Notes: generated by a model from the letters alone, not told the origin. Counted from the stretch's first letter, positions 18,256-28,930 are shown. The stretch is 64,000 nt of DNA from Betaproteobacteria bacterium (GCA_012026885.1 VEPL01000025.1:420595-484594), one strand, 5' to 3'. A program made the numbers and translations.

Positions 18256-19179
18256 TCAGACCGGCGGCGGCAGTTCGGCGAGGATTTCGGCGAGGATGTC
18301 GCGCGCCGTGCGCCCGGTGGCCGCCGCCTGCGGGCGGACGATCAGGCGGTGCTCGAGGACGGCGCCGGCCATCGCCTTGACGATGTCGGGGGTGACAAAT
18401 TCCTGGCCACGCAGCAGGGCCATGCCTTGCGAACCCCGTGCCAGTGCCAGCGTGCCGCGCGGACTGACGCCGAGGCGCAGGTCGGGATGGGCGCGCGTCG
18501 CGGCGCTGATGCGCGCCATGTAGCGCGCGACATCGGCGGCAACATGCACGGCCTTGACCGCGTCGCGGGCGGCGAGGATGTCGGCTTCGCCGATCACCGG
18601 CTGCAGCGAATCGATCGGGTGGGCCTGCGCCTGCGCGGCGAGGATGCGCACTTCCTCGTCGAGGTCGGGATAGCCGACCGGCAGGCGAACGAAGAAGCGG
18701 TCGAGCTGCGCCTCGGGCAACGGATGGGTGCCGGCCATGTCGATCGGGTTCTGCGTCGCCAGCACCATGAACACGGTGGGCAACTCGTAGCCGGTGCCGT
18801 CGACGCTGACGCGGAATTCCTCCATGCACTCGAGCAGTGCCGACTGGGCGCGCGGCGTCGCGCGGTTGATCTCGTCGGCGAGCAGGATGTGGGTGAACAC
18901 CGGCCCGGGCCGGAACTCGAAGTCGCCGGTCTTCTGGTTGTAGATGGGCACGCCGGTAATGTCCGATGGCAGCAGGTCGGGCGTGCATTGCAGCCGCTTC
19001 ATGCCGATGTCGAGCGAGCGCGCGAGCGCGCGGGCGAGCATGGTCTTGCCGGTGCCCGGTACGTCCTCGAGCAGCACGTGGCCGCGGCAGAGCAGCGCGA
19101 CGGCAGCCAGCTCGATCACCGGCCGCTTGCCGACAATGACCTTTTCGACGTTCGCAATCAGCGATTCGATCGCCTGCAT
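18256..19179 (-). CDS. MoxR-family AAA+ ATPase
   Basis: This is a 307-residue MoxR ATPase. Walker A is EDVPGTGKTMLA near residue 40, Walker B is ILLADEINRATPRAQSALLE near 100, sensor 1 is LATQNP, and the C-terminal lid includes GVSPRGTLALARGSQGMA. MoxR proteins act as chaperone-like ATPases with DUF58/VWA partners, here encoded just downstream. The ATG at 19179 is chosen because GGGAG lies eight bases upstream; a longer frame starting at 19227 exists. Gene order moxR-DUF58-tgpA-like is conserved in proteobacteria. Confidence 0.93.
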   Translation of the reverse strand: MQAIESLIANVEKVIVGKRPVIELAAVALLCRGHVLLEDVPGTGKTMLARALARSLDIGMKRLQCTPDLLPSDITGVPIYNQKTGDFEFRPGPVFTHILLADEINRATPRAQSALLECMEEFRVSVDGTGYELPTVFMVLATQNPIDMAGTHPLPEAQLDRFFVRLPVGYPDLDEEVRILAAQAQAHPIDSLQPVIGEADILAARDAVKAVHVAADVARYMARISAATRAHPDLRLGVSPRGTLALARGSQGMALLRGQEFVTPDIVKAMAGAVLEHRLIVRPQAAATGRTARDILAEILAELPPPV

Positions 19180-19262
19180 GTTGTTATCTCCCTGGAAACC
19201 TGCGACGCCAGTTGGCGCGGCCGTCATTCTAACGGCATGAGGGCTGGCGCGGCAGGGGGCGC

Positions 19263-20795
19263 TCAGAGACTATCGAGATTGGCGCGCAGCGCTTCCGCCT
19301 TCTCGGCGATGGCCGCCTTTTCCGCCGGGTCCATGCGCGCGAGTTGGGCGTAGGGCATGGCCAGCCGGTGGTTGCCGGCCAGCGTGCCGGCATGGCGGGC
19401 GAAGAAATCCCAATAGAGGGCGTTGAACGGGCAGGCGTCGGGGCCGGTGCGCGCCTTGCGGTCGTAGCGGCAGCCGCTGCAGTAGTCGCTCATGCGATGG
19501 ATGTACGCGGCGCTGGCGATGTAGGGCTTGGTCGCCAGCCAGCCGCCGTCGGCAAACTGGCTCATGCCGAGGGTGTTGGGTAGTTCCACCCACTCGAAGG
19601 CGTCGATGTAGACGCCGAGATACCAGCGGTGCACCGCGGCCGGATTGAGCCCGGCGAGCAGCGCGAAGTTGCCGATCACCATCAGGCGCTGGATGTGGTG
19701 GGCGTAGGCTGTTTCCAGCGACTGGCCGATGGCGTGGGCGAGGCAGCGCATCTGCGTGTGGCCGGTCCAGAACCAGCTGGGCAGCGGCTGCGTGTGGGCG
19801 AAGTAATTCTCCGCAGCGTAGCCGGGCATGGCCGCCCAATAGACGCCGCGCACGTATTCGCGCCAGCCGAGGATCTGGCGGATGAAGCCCTCGGCGGCCG
19901 CCAGCGGGACCTGCCCGGATTGCCAGGCTGCCTCGACGCGCGCGACGACCTCGTGCGGCGACAGCATCTTGGTGTTGAGCGCGAAAGAGATCAGCGCGTG
20001 GAAAAGGCGCGGCGCGCGCGAGTGCATGGCGTCCTGGTAGTCGCCGAAATGCGGCAGCGCCTGCTCGAGGAAGGCCTCCAGGTGGGCGAGCGCCTCGTCG
20101 CGGTCGAGCGGCCAGCGCAGGTCGGCGGCGTCGGGGTTGCCGAAGCTCGCCACGCCGGCGGCCTCGATGCGGCGCCAGAGTTCCGTGTGGTCGTGGCCGG
20201 CGCGCCAGTCCGCCGGTACCGGCGGGGTACCCGGCCAAGCCTTGCGATTCTCGGCGTCGAAATTCCAGCGCCCGCCCTGCGGCTGAGCCGGGCCAGCCAT
20301 CAGGATGCCGTGGCGCCGGCGCAGGTGGCGGTAGAAGGGCTCCATGGTCCACCGTCGCCGGGTGCCGAAGAAGCGGGCGGCTTCGTCGCGCCCGGTGAAG
20401 AAATGCCCGCTGTCGACGGCCTGCGCGGGGATGGCGAGCCCGGCGGCGTAGTCGGCGAGTTGGCGGTCGAGGCGCCATTCGTCGGGTTTCAGGTATTCGA
20501 AGCGGCCGATTCGGTGGCGGGCGATCAGCGCATCGAGGTTGGCCGGCAGCGACTGGGGGTTGGCCGGGTCGTCGATGGCCAGGTAATCGACAGTGTGGCC
20601 AGTCGTCCGCAAGCGCGCCGCGAAGGCGCGCATGGCGGCGAAGATGGCAAGGATCTTCTGCCCGTGGTGGAGCACGTAGTCGGTTTCCTGGCGCACCTCC
20701 ATGAGCACGTAGCGGAATGCCGGGTCGGGGCGGGCGAACCAGGCATGCTGCGGGTCGAGCTGGTCACCGAGGAGCAGGCGCAGGGTGCGCGTCAT
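19263..20795 (-). CDS. FeS-type bacterial cryptochrome/(6-4) photolyase
   Basis: This is a 510-residue flavoprotein of the deoxyribodipyrimidine photolyase-related group (FeS-BCP, like Agrobacterium PhrB). The N-terminal Rossmann-like part starts with [19 protein letters not shown]-site motifs are present: [12 protein letters not shown] and NALYWDFF. Four Cys that fit the [4Fe-4S] set are seen: one in HTQMRCLAH and three in [22 protein letters not shown]. It would repair UV (6-4) photoproducts using light. Its start overlaps the stop of the DUF2256 gene upstream, a usual partner. Confidence 0.92.
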   Translation of the reverse strand: MTRTLRLLLGDQLDPQHAWFARPDPAFRYVLMEVRQETDYVLHHGQKILAIFAAMRAFAARLRTTGHTVDYLAIDDPANPQSLPANLDALIARHRIGRFEYLKPDEWRLDRQLADYAAGLAIPAQAVDSGHFFTGRDEAARFFGTRRRWTMEPFYRHLRRRHGILMAGPAQPQGGRWNFDAENRKAWPGTPPVPADWRAGHDHTELWRRIEAAGVASFGNPDAADLRWPLDRDEALAHLEAFLEQALPHFGDYQDAMHSRAPRLFHALISFALNTKMLSPHEVVARVEAAWQSGQVPLAAAEGFIRQILGWREYVRGVYWAAMPGYAAENYFAHTQPLPSWFWTGHTQMRCLAHAIGQSLETAYAHHIQRLMVIGNFALLAGLNPAAVHRWYLGVYIDAFEWVELPNTLGMSQFADGGWLATKPYIASAAYIHRMSDYCSGCRYDRKARTGPDACPFNALYWDFFARHAGTLAGNHRLAMPYAQLARMDPAEKAAIAEKAEALRANLDSL

Positions 20796-20932
20796 ACCCG
20801 GCTCCGCTGGCGGCGGCAGCGTTGGGAGCAGTAGCGCACGGCCGCCCACGCGGCGGCCCATTTTTTGCGCCAAAGGAAGGGTCGACCGCAGACGGCGCAG
20901 GTTTTCTCGGGCAGGGCGGATTTCCTGTGCAT
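20792..20932 (-). CDS. DUF2256 small zinc-ribbon-like protein
   Basis: This 46-residue protein has the full DUF2256 pattern: [19 protein letters not shown], then RYCSQRCRR. Two Cys pairs probably bind one zinc. In many bacteria this gene lies beside a photolyase-related gene, as here: its stop overlaps the photolyase start (ATGA at 20792-20795). The function is unknown. I chose the ATG at 20932; a longer frame to 21106 has no family support. Confidence 0.88.
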   Translation of the reverse strand: MHRKSALPEKTCAVCGRPFLWRKKWAAAWAAVRYCSQRCRRQRSRV

Positions 20933-21055
20933 GACCGATGTGCAGACAAGCGTGGCGGGCCGGCGTTCCCGCATGCCGGGGTGATTTGCAAACTGCCGAT
21001 TTGGCTGCATCATGGCCTCCCGAAGACAAATTGCACATAAGCGAGGAGAGCGAAC

Positions 21056-22039
21056 ATGTTCCAGGGCATCCTGATTACCAAGGACGAAGGCGTCTATCGG
21101 GCGCAATTGCAGACCATCGACGATGCCGTGCTGCCAGAAGGTGACGTCACGGTCGCCGTCGAGTGGTCGACGCTCAACTACAAGGACGGCCTGGCGATCA
21201 CAGGCAAGTCACCGGTCGTGCGCCGCTTCCCGATGATCCCCGGCATCGACTTCGCCGGCACCGTTACGGCGAGTTCGCATCAGGCCTGGAAGCCGGGCGA
21301 CAAGGTGGTGCTAAACGGCTGGGGTGTCGGAGAGACCCACTGCGGCGGCCTCGCTGAAGTCGCGCGGGTCAGGGGCGAGTGGCTGGTGCCGTTACCGGCA
21401 GCGTTCTCCGCCCGCCAGGCCATGGCCATCGGCACTGCCGGCTACACCGCGATGCTTTGCGTGCTGGCACTGGAAAAACACGGCATCAAGCCGGTTGACG
21501 GCGAAATCCTCGTCACCGGCGCCAACGGTGGCGTCGGCAGCGTTGCTGTCGCGCTGCTGGCCAAGCTCGGCTATACGGTGGTCGCCTCGACCGGGCGCCC
21601 GGCCGAGGCCGACCACCTGCGGGCGCTCGGCGCCGCGTCGGTGATCGAGCGCGCCGAGTTGGCGACTCCCGGCAAGCCGTTGGGCAAGGAGCGCTGGGCC
21701 GGCGTTGTCGATACGGTGGGCAGTCACACGCTGGCCAACGCCTGCGCGACGACGAAATACCGCGGCGCCGTCGCTGCCTGCGGGCTCGCCGGCGGCATGG
21801 ATTTCCCGGCCTCGGTGGCGCCCTTCATCCTGCGGGGCGTCACCCTCTACGGCATCGACAGTGTCATGGCGCCGCTGCCGGTGCGCCAGGAAGCGTGGGC
21901 GCGCCTGGCGCGCGACCTCGACATTGCCAGGCTCGGCGCCATCACGACCGAGATCGGCTTGGCCGATGCCGTCCGGGTCGGCGGTGAATTGCTCGAAGGC
22001 AAGGTGCGCGGCCGCGTCGTCGTCAAGGTCGCCGGTTGA
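21056..22039 (+). CDS. acuI: acrylyl-CoA reductase AcuI/YhdH-family oxidoreductase
   Basis: This is a 327-residue zinc-free medium-chain reductase. N-terminal [20 protein letters not shown] and [10 protein letters not shown] match the YhdH/AcuI group, and the NADPH site is [21 protein letters not shown] with GRPAEADHL following. AcuI reduces acrylyl-CoA to propionyl-CoA, which fits organisms handling 3-hydroxypropionate or DMSP, but the family also includes general quinone reductases. AGGAG lies about eight bases before the ATG. It overlaps the MscS gene by four bases. Confidence 0.87.
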   Translation: MFQGILITKDEGVYRAQLQTIDDAVLPEGDVTVAVEWSTLNYKDGLAITGKSPVVRRFPMIPGIDFAGTVTASSHQAWKPGDKVVLNGWGVGETHCGGLAEVARVRGEWLVPLPAAFSARQAMAIGTAGYTAMLCVLALEKHGIKPVDGEILVTGANGGVGSVAVALLAKLGYTVVASTGRPAEADHLRALGAASVIERAELATPGKPLGKERWAGVVDTVGSHTLANACATTKYRGAVAACGLAGGMDFPASVAPFILRGVTLYGIDSVMAPLPVRQEAWARLARDLDIARLGAITTEIGLADAVRVGGELLEGKVRGRVVVKVAG

Positions 22040-24309
22040 CCGTGCGGGCATTCGTCGCAGCGCTGGCGCTCGCTGCCGTCGCGTCGGCGGCACCAGCGCA
22101 GATCCCGCTGCCCGGAGTGGCGGCCGCGCCGCCGAAGACGGAGGTGAAGCCGGCGCCCGATCCGCGCAAGCAGGCCGAGGAACAGCTGGCGGAGGCGCGT
22201 CGCCGGCAGGCGGAGAACCGGCTCGAGGAAGGGCGGGCAGGTGCCGACAGCGTCGGTGGCAGCGACCGCCAGCGTCTGCTCGACCGGCTGGTCGCGCTCT
22301 ATGGCGAGCGTCTCAGGATGCTCGACCAGCGCGACAGCGCCGGCCGCCAGGCGGCCGCGAACGAGACGCGCAATGCCTTGATGACGGAATTTTCCGGCCA
22401 GCCGCCTTATCCTGTCGTCCGCCTCGACCTGCTGCGCGAGGAACTGGATGGCATGCAGGCCAACCTGGCCAACCTCGAGTCGCAGTTGCAAGCTGCCGAG
22501 GCGCAGAAGGCGGGCTTCGTCGACGAGCAGCGGCGGGCGGCGGAGGCCTTGCGCCTCGCCGAGGACCGCCTGGCCCGTGCCGCCGGTACGCCGGCGGCCG
22601 ACGCCGAGTCGCGCAATCGCGGCCTGGCCGAGCTGCGCCTCAAGGTCGCCGATGGTTCGCTGTCGAACCTGGAAGTCGGCGTGGAGGCGTTGCGCGAAGC
22701 GGCCCGCCGCCAGCGCGAGGAAATCGCCGAGGTGCAGGCGGTCGTCAGTCGAGCCCTCCCGGGTCAGATTCTTGGCCGCGAGCAACTCGACGGCGAGTTG
22801 CGGCGCTTGCGCGGCGTCCTGACCGGGCTTGCCGCCGAAAGCGACGCACTCGTGGCAGAGAGCCGCAAACTGGGCGCGGAGCGTAGCCGTATCGCGCCGC
22901 CCGGCGCCAAGCTCGGTCCGGAAGACGAACAGCGCGTCCAGTTGCTCGACATCCGCAGCGAGACCCTGCGGGTCCAGCAGACCACGCTGGGCTGGCTGCA
23001 GGCCCTGACCGAGAGCGCCATCACCGCGTGGCAGGCGCGTTTCACGGCCTACAGCGCCAAGGAGGGCGAAGCCCGGCAGCAGGCGATCGAGTCCATGAAG
23101 CGGCTGCGCGAGGAGGTGAGCGGACGCAAGCGCATCGTCGACGAGATGGAGCGTGCCGCCCGCGCGGCAACCCGCGAACAGGAGGTGCGACTGGAGAGCG
23201 CACTGCTCGACACGGCAGCCGCCGCACGCGAATCGGCCATACTCGATCTCCTCAAGCAGCGCGCGCTGGCCTACCAGCGCGTCGACCTTGCCGGGGCGCG
23301 CTTCGAGCGCTACCTGCAGCGCTGGCTGGCAGACCTCGGCGTCGGTGAGCGGCGCCCGGACCGCTTGTCATGGTCGGAGGCCGGTGCCCGCGTGGCGCAT
23401 CTGGCGCGCAGGATCTGGGATTTCGAGCTGTTCGCCGTCGAGGACTCGACGGTCGTCGATGGGAGGACGGTGACCGTCAGCTACGGCGTCACGGTCGGCA
23501 AGAGCATCGGCGTCCTGGCGCTGTTCACCTTCGGTTACCTCGCATTTTCAGTGCTGGCACGCTGGCTGCAACGCCTGATCGTCCGCCGCTTCGGCGTCGA
23601 CGAGCAACTCGCCGTCGTCATCCGGCGCTGGGTCATGGCGTTGGCCATGGTGGTGCTGATCGTCTTCGTCCTCAACCTGGCGCGCATCCCGCTGACGGTC
23701 TTTGCCTTTCTCGGCGGTGCGCTGGCCATCGGCATCGGTTTCGGTACGCAGACCATCATCAGGAACTTCATCAGCGGCATCATCATCCTCTTCGAGCGCA
23801 AGATCCGGGTCGGCGACATCGTCGAACTCAACGGCATCACCGGCCACGTCACGGCCGTGGACATGCGCGCCTCGACTGTGCGCGGTTTCAACGGCGTCGA
23901 GGCACTGGTGCCGAATTCGCTGTTCCTCGAGAACCAGGTGGTCAACTGGACCTACTCCAATCCGAGCATCCGGCGCGAGGTCAAGGTCGGTGTCGCTTAC
24001 GGTTCGTCGGTTCGCCGGGCGGCCGAAATCGTCGCCGGCTGCGCCGAAGACCATGGCCTTGTGCTCAAGGATCCGAAGCCGGAGGTGTATTTCGAGGATT
24101 TCGGGGACAGCGCACTCATGCTAACGCTGGTCTTCTGGGTCGAGTTCGCGCCGGGATTCAATGCACGCCGGGTGGACAGCGACCTGCGCTTCGCCATCGA
24201 TAAGCGGCTGGCCGACGCCGGCATCGCCATCCCGTTCCCGCAGCGCGACGTCCATCTCGATCTCAAGGGGCCGCTGCCGGTCGAAATTGCTGGTAAAGCG
24301 CCGGGGTGA
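22036..24309 (+). CDS. large mechanosensitive channel of the MscS family
   Basis: A 757-residue inner membrane protein. It has a signal peptide, a long periplasmic coiled-coil rich in Arg, Glu and Ala (about residues 30-450), then TM helices and the MscS core: [39 protein letters not shown], where the Gly/Ala-rich pore helix and the beta domain are clear. The length and N-terminal coil resemble MscK/YjeP-type channels. They release solutes on hypo-osmotic shock. The start is TTG at 22036, overlapping the previous stop; a GTG at 22042 is an alternative. Confidence 0.9.
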   Translation: MTVRAFVAALALAAVASAAPAQIPLPGVAAAPPKTEVKPAPDPRKQAEEQLAEARRRQAENRLEEGRAGADSVGGSDRQRLLDRLVALYGERLRMLDQRDSAGRQAAANETRNALMTEFSGQPPYPVVRLDLLREELDGMQANLANLESQLQAAEAQKAGFVDEQRRAAEALRLAEDRLARAAGTPAADAESRNRGLAELRLKVADGSLSNLEVGVEALREAARRQREEIAEVQAVVSRALPGQILGREQLDGELRRLRGVLTGLAAESDALVAESRKLGAERSRIAPPGAKLGPEDEQRVQLLDIRSETLRVQQTTLGWLQALTESAITAWQARFTAYSAKEGEARQQAIESMKRLREEVSGRKRIVDEMERAARAATREQEVRLESALLDTAAAARESAILDLLKQRALAYQRVDLAGARFERYLQRWLADLGVGERRPDRLSWSEAGARVAHLARRIWDFELFAVEDSTVVDGRTVTVSYGVTVGKSIGVLALFTFGYLAFSVLARWLQRLIVRRFGVDEQLAVVIRRWVMALAMVVLIVFVLNLARIPLTVFAFLGGALAIGIGFGTQTIIRNFISGIIILFERKIRVGDIVELNGITGHVTAVDMRASTVRGFNGVEALVPNSLFLENQVVNWTYSNPSIRREVKVGVAYGSSVRRAAEIVAGCAEDHGLVLKDPKPEVYFEDFGDSALMLTLVFWVEFAPGFNARRVDSDLRFAIDKRLADAGIAIPFPQRDVHLDLKGPLPVEIAGKAPG

Positions 24310-24322
24310 GGCGTGACGGGTC

Positions 24323-25507
24323 CTACGGTCGCGCCCAGGCGCTGCCGACCTGCACGTACCACGCCGGACCGTCCGGGCCCCAGGCTACGTCGATGCCCAT
24401 GTGCAGGCCATACTTGCGGGCGATCTCGTAGCGGAAGCCCACCCCGCCGGTGGTGACGTCCTGCGCACGCTGGCTCCAGCCCCCCTCGTTCCAGGCGCGC
24501 CCGGCGCCGGCGAAGCCGAGCAGGCTGAAGCGCTGCCAGAGCTGCCAGCGCAGTTCCGCTTCGGCCTGCGCCGTGTAGTCGCCCTGGTAACGCATCGCCG
24601 GGGCCCCGCGCAGCGCGACATAGGGGCGCAGGTAGAAGGGGACATCACCGTAGCTGAGGATGGAACTGCCCATGACGCCAAGCGTGAGGTCGCGGGCCAG
24701 CGGCCGGAAATGCATGCCGGTCAGGTTGACGCGCTGGAAGTCGCTGTCGCCGCCCAGGCCCTTGGCGAAGATGCCGGCCGAGGCTTCCAGGTAATTGCCC
24801 GCGGTCGGCGTGAACATGTTGTTGCGGGAATCGTAGCTGAAGTGCGGCAGCAGCCCGCCGACCCGCGATTCGCGCTGGAAGTCGGGCAGGCTGGCCAGTG
24901 CGGGGAAGATGTCGAAGCCGACCGTAGTCGTCGCGTAGACGTAGCCGAGCCCGACCCAGGCCGGCGAGTCGCCGATGCGGTAGCGCGCCTGGCCGACGGC
25001 CGCCCGGGTGTCGAGGTTGTAGGACTTCGGGTCGCGGTCGAGCAGCGGGTCGCGGCCGATGCCGTAGAAATCGAGGTTGATCGAACCCTGCATGACGGCG
25101 ACCAGGGTCTTGACCCGGTCATCGAGCCAGTGGCGCATGTCGCCGGCGAAGGCGCCCTTGGTGCCGTTGTCGGTGCCGAAGCCGCCGACCACCGTGATGT
25201 TCGGCCGCCCGAAGCCGGCGGCAGCGTCGCCGACCGGCTTGTCGATGAACATCAGCGCTCCGGCGCCACCGAGGCCGACGGCCGGCTCGGTGATCGGCAC
25301 GGCCATAGGGACGAAACCGTACGCCTCGTCAAGGAAGCCGCTGACGTCGAGCCAGCCGTCGTCGCCGCGAAAGCGGCGGGATTCGGTGGTGGCCGGCTGG
25401 ACGGATTCCTCGCCAGCGGCCGGTGTCTCGCCGAGGGCGACGGCACTGCATCCCGCCAGGCAGGCCGCGAGAAGGCAGCGCAGGCGGCGAGCGCTACTTG
25501 ACGGTAT
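24323..25507 (-). CDS. outer membrane beta-barrel protein (Omp85/D15-like), start codon unclear
   Basis: About 390 residues with an N-terminal export signal ending in a possible lipobox (LLAACLAGC). The mature part begins GFLDEAYGFVPMAVPITEPAVGLGGAGALMF, typical of small BamA-family surface antigens without POTRA domains, and continues as alternating strands to the terminal VQVGSAWARP. No ATG, GTG or TTG stands at the signal peptide. The given end uses an ATA at 25507 that follows GGAGG by nine bases; a CTG at 25483 is the other choice. It overlaps the end of the glycine zipper gene upstream, so translation may be coupled. Confidence 0.72.
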   Translation of the reverse strand: MPSSSARRLRCLLAACLAGCSAVALGETPAAGEESVQPATTESRRFRGDDGWLDVSGFLDEAYGFVPMAVPITEPAVGLGGAGALMFIDKPVGDAAAGFGRPNITVVGGFGTDNGTKGAFAGDMRHWLDDRVKTLVAVMQGSINLDFYGIGRDPLLDRDPKSYNLDTRAAVGQARYRIGDSPAWVGLGYVYATTTVGFDIFPALASLPDFQRESRVGGLLPHFSYDSRNNMFTPTAGNYLEASAGIFAKGLGGDSDFQRVNLTGMHFRPLARDLTLGVMGSSILSYGDVPFYLRPYVALRGAPAMRYQGDYTAQAEAELRWQLWQRFSLLGFAGAGRAWNEGGWSQRAQDVTTGGVGFRYEIARKYGLHMGIDVAWGPDGPAWYVQVGSAWARP

Positions 25508-25955
25508 AGCCGCGGCCCTCCAGGCAGGCCGCGCGGGCCTTGCCGAACGAGGCCTGCTGCTGTTGCGACGCCGCCTGTTGCTGTTGCTGGGCCTGCCCGG
25601 CGGCGGCCGCATTCTGGCGCCGGCTTTGGCCGCGCGCCGCGACCGCCCCGGCCGCGGCGCCGGCCCCGGCCGCGCCGCGGACGATTTGGCCGACGATGGC
25701 GCCACGCGCCGCGCCCCGGATGCCGGCACCCGGGGTTGTCCCGGTTGCGGTAGTCGGCTGGGCGGGCGCGGCGGCGGCGGGTGGCGGCCTGGCCGGGTCG
25801 AAACCGGTCTGCTGGACCGCCCAGGAATAACAGGAGGCCTCGTCGCTTTTCTGTTGCTCGGGCGATTGCCCGTGTGCCGGATAGACAAATTGCTGGGCAC
25901 CGGCGGCGGCTGAAGCCATCACCAGGAGCAGCGGGGCGATGCGAATGATGGTCAT
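25494..25955 (-). CDS. glycine-zipper exported protein
   Basis: This is a 153-residue protein with a signal peptide (MTIIRIAPLLLVMASAAAGA). The segment VYPAHGQSPEQQKSDEASCYSWAVQQTGFDP is the conserved head of a widespread glycine-zipper family; the zipper itself is GIRGAARGAIVGQIVRGAAG near residue 80. A Gln/Ala-rich stretch (about 115-135) follows, then a closing Cys (KARAACLEGRGYTVK). The protein is probably periplasmic or outer-membrane associated. It is encoded directly upstream of the beta-barrel protein. Confidence 0.82.
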   Translation of the reverse strand: MTIIRIAPLLLVMASAAAGAQQFVYPAHGQSPEQQKSDEASCYSWAVQQTGFDPARPPPAAAAPAQPTTATGTTPGAGIRGAARGAIVGQIVRGAAGAGAAAGAVAARGQSRRQNAAAAGQAQQQQQAASQQQQASFGKARAACLEGRGYTVK

Positions 25956-26027
25956 GTTCTTCTCCCTGGGGTCTTCGACTGCGAGTGTTTCATGGTAGCG
26001 CAGTCCGCCCCGGAAGGCGCGCCCCGA

Positions 26028-27716
26028 CTATTCCAGGTGCTCGACCATCAGCTGCGGCGTTTCGACGCCCATGTATTCGTTGATGTCGAGCCGGTAGGCC
26101 AGCCGCGTTCGGGCGCCGGGCTGGGCGGCGAAATTGAACTGGATGCCCTCGATGCGCGTGTTGCCCTTGCGCAGGCGCAGCTTGAGGTGCTTCTCCTTGA
26201 GCACGCGCTGCTGCTCGACGTCGAACTCATCGACGAACAGCGGTGGCGGGAAGCCCTGGCCCCAGACCTCGGCCTGCAGCAGGCGGGCGACGTCGAGCGA
26301 GAAGTAGCCGCCCTCGAGGCCGCCGTCGGTTTCCAGCGTGCGCGTGAGGTCGGCGGGAGCAAGCAGTTCGCCGGCAACGGTGGCGAAGAGGTCGCGGAAT
26401 TTGGCGAAGTTTTCGGCGTCGACCGTGACACCGGCGGCCATCGCGTGGCCACCGAAGCGCAGCAGCAGGCCAGGGGCGCGCTTGGCCATGAGGTCGAGCG
26501 CATCGCGCAAGTGCAGGCCGGGAATCGAGCGGCCGGAGCCCTTGATCAGCCCGCCCTCGCTCGGCGCAAAGGCGAACACCGGCCGGTGCAGCTTTTCCTT
26601 GATGCGCGAGGCGAGGATGCCGACCACGCCCTCGTGCCAGCCGGCGTCGAACAGCGCGATGCCGGGCGCCGCGGCGTCGGCGTCGATCTGCGCGAGCAGC
26701 GCGAGCGCCGTCTCCTGCATGCCGGATTCGATCTCGCGCCGCTCGACGTTGAGGGCGCTGAGCTCCTGCGCGATCTGCAGCGCCCGCGAGGGGTCATCGG
26801 TGACCAGGCATTCGATGCCGAGGCGCATGTCGGCGAGCCGCCCGGCGGCGTTGAGGCGCGGGCCGATGCGGAAGCCGAGGTCGGTCGCGGTCGCCCGCCG
26901 GGCATCGCTGCCGGCCGCCTTGAACAGCGCCGCGATGCCCGGCTGCAGGCGGCCGGCGCGCATGCGCTTCAGCCCCTGGGCGACGAGGATGCGGTTGTTG
27001 CGGTCGAGCCTGACCACGTCGGCGACGGTGCCCAGTGCGACGAGGTCGAGCAGGTCGGCGAAGTTGGGTTCCGGCCGCTCCGCGAAGAAGCCTCGCTCGC
27101 GCAGTTCGGCGCGCAGCGCCAGCATCACGTAGAACATGACGCCGACGCCGGCGATGCATTTCGACGGGAAGGCGCAACCGGGCTGGTTCGGATTGACGAT
27201 GCATTCGGCGTCGGGCAAAGCCGAGCCGGGCAGATGATGGTCGGTGATCAGCGTGGCGATGCCGTGCTCGCGGGCGCGGGCGACGCCTTCGAGGCTGGCG
27301 ATGCCGTTGTCGACGGTGATGATCAGGTCGGGCGACTGGCGGGCGGCGACGTCGACGACTTCGGGCGAGAGGCCGTAGCCGAGCTTGAAGCGGTCGGGGA
27401 CGAGGAAATCGACGTCGGCGCCGAGCGCCTTGAGTGCGCGCATGCCGAGCGCGGTGGCGGTGGCGCCGTCGCAGTCGTAGTCGCCGACGATCAGGAGCTT
27501 GGCATCGGCCTCGATGGCGTCGGCCAGCAGCACGGCGGCATCGGTGGCGTGGGTCAGCGCAGCGGGCGGCAGCAGCGATTTCAGTTCGTAGTCGAGCTCG
27601 GCCTTGTCGGTGACGCCGCGCGCCGCGTAGAGGCGGGCGAGCAAGGGGTGCAGGCCTTGTTGCTCGAGCAGCAGGGCAGCACGGGTAGGCACGGGGCGGG
27701 CGACGATGCGGGTCAT
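26028..27716 (-). CDS. recJ: single-stranded-DNA-specific 5'-3' exonuclease RecJ
   Basis: This is a 562-residue DHH-family nuclease. Metal-site motifs are in order: LIVGDYDCDGATATA near residue 70, DNGIASLEG near 130, LITDHHLPG near 150, and the DHHA1 motif RFGGHAMAAG near 415. A C-terminal OB fold follows. RecJ degrades single-stranded 5' ends in mismatch repair and recombination. The ATG at 27716 overlaps the stop of the RpfE-like gene. The rpfE-recJ order is well known from Xanthomonas and many betaproteobacteria. Confidence 0.96.
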   Translation of the reverse strand: MTRIVARPVPTRAALLLEQQGLHPLLARLYAARGVTDKAELDYELKSLLPPAALTHATDAAVLLADAIEADAKLLIVGDYDCDGATATALGMRALKALGADVDFLVPDRFKLGYGLSPEVVDVAARQSPDLIITVDNGIASLEGVARAREHGIATLITDHHLPGSALPDAECIVNPNQPGCAFPSKCIAGVGVMFYVMLALRAELRERGFFAERPEPNFADLLDLVALGTVADVVRLDRNNRILVAQGLKRMRAGRLQPGIAALFKAAGSDARRATATDLGFRIGPRLNAAGRLADMRLGIECLVTDDPSRALQIAQELSALNVERREIESGMQETALALLAQIDADAAAPGIALFDAGWHEGVVGILASRIKEKLHRPVFAFAPSEGGLIKGSGRSIPGLHLRDALDLMAKRAPGLLLRFGGHAMAAGVTVDAENFAKFRDLFATVAGELLAPADLTRTLETDGGLEGGYFSLDVARLLQAEVWGQGFPPPLFVDEFDVEQQRVLKEKHLKLRLRKGNTRIEGIQFNFAAQPGARTRLAYRLDINEYMGVETPQLMVEHLE

Positions 27717-28717
27717 GCAGCGAGTTCCTTCGCGGTGTCGGCCAGCGGCCGGGCGCGCTTCCAGAATTTCCAGCGCTCGCCACTGCCGACGGTGTAGTGG
27801 ATTTCGCCGTAGATGGTCGGCGCGATCAGGCTGGCGCGGTCGACCCGGCGCCCGAGGGCGTTTTTCAGCGGCACGAACCAGGTTTCGTCCAGCCTGTTGT
27901 GGGCCGTGCGCCAGCCATCGCCGTCCTCGTAGATGACGCGCGGCAGCAAGGCGTCGAGGACGACCAGCGGCCGCTCGCCGGCCGTGGCGGGCAGCTCGGC
28001 GAGCGAGTCCGGTGCGGCCGCGTGTGCCATCCCGGAGGCCCGGGCGAGCCCGGCGGCCAGCGGGCCGCCACCGAACACGCTGGTGAAGGTCGATGCCGGC
28101 GCCGGCAGGGTGCCGCCGCCCCACAGCCACAGGGAATTGACGGCCGGCTGGCCGGCTGCCGCGCGCTCGACGTTCGCCGGCTGGCCGTGCAGGAACATCT
28201 GCACTTCGTTAAGCCAGCGCGCCAGCGGCAGCGCCGAGAGGGCGCCGTCGACGCGGCGTCCGGCGACGGCGGAAAGGGGGGGCACCGGGTGGTCGACCGC
28301 GTCATGCAGGCGCAGGTACCAGCGCCGCGCATCGCCGACGTGGAAAGTGCCCACATCGGCAAACTCGGCGTTGAGCGCGGCGGCCAGGGCATCGGCTTCG
28401 GCACGGTCGAGGTCGAAGGCGCCGGCATCGGCCAGGATGATGCGCTCGTGGTGGAAGCGCAGGTGCACCGGGTCGGCGCACAGCCAGTGGCCGCTGCGCG
28501 CGGCCTCCTCGCCCTCGCCGAGCAAGCGCAGCGCGCCGAGAGCGCCAGCGACGCCGAATGTTCCGGCCAGCGCCGCCTCGTAGGGACGCGCCGGCGCACG
28601 CTCGGCGACGGCCCGCGCAAGGAGCCACTCGAGCCCGGGCAGCGGAAGCTTGCCGAGGGTGAAGGCATCGGCGGGCTCGGGCCAGACCAGTTCGGGGACA
28701 AGGAGGGTGAGATGCAC
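27713..28717 (-). CDS. rpfE: RpfE-like protein
   Basis: This is a 334-residue soluble protein that resembles the proteobacterial RpfE family encoded next to recJ. It opens MHLTLLVPELVWPEPAD and has WLCADPVHLRFHHERIILAD (about residue 85) and LWLWGGG (about 195), recalling phosphoglycerate-mutase-like proteins of the same superfamily. Named after the Xanthomonas rpf cluster, its biochemical role is unknown. I chose the GTG at 28717, where family homology begins; another GTG at 28744 is possible. The stop overlaps the recJ start. Confidence 0.8.
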   Translation of the reverse strand: MHLTLLVPELVWPEPADAFTLGKLPLPGLEWLLARAVAERAPARPYEAALAGTFGVAGALGALRLLGEGEEAARSGHWLCADPVHLRFHHERIILADAGAFDLDRAEADALAAALNAEFADVGTFHVGDARRWYLRLHDAVDHPVPPLSAVAGRRVDGALSALPLARWLNEVQMFLHGQPANVERAAAGQPAVNSLWLWGGGTLPAPASTFTSVFGGGPLAAGLARASGMAHAAAPDSLAELPATAGERPLVVLDALLPRVIYEDGDGWRTAHNRLDETWFVPLKNALGRRVDRASLIAPTIYGEIHYTVGSGERWKFWKRARPLADTAKELAA

Positions 28718-28930
28718 GGCTGGGGGTGTCCTGAGGGGGGGCACAGTTTAGCATCGCCCTGCCATGGCTTTCCGGTGCCTTCAGGACAGGGCGAATTCGC
28801 GCCCCTGCCGTCGCGTTTCCCTCCCGGTGGGCAACACCAAGCGAAGATGTGACAATCCCGTGGTATCGGGTGTGTCGGCATGCGTTCCGGGAGGCGCGAT
28901 CCGCCGGCGGACGGGAAGGAAAACCACGTG

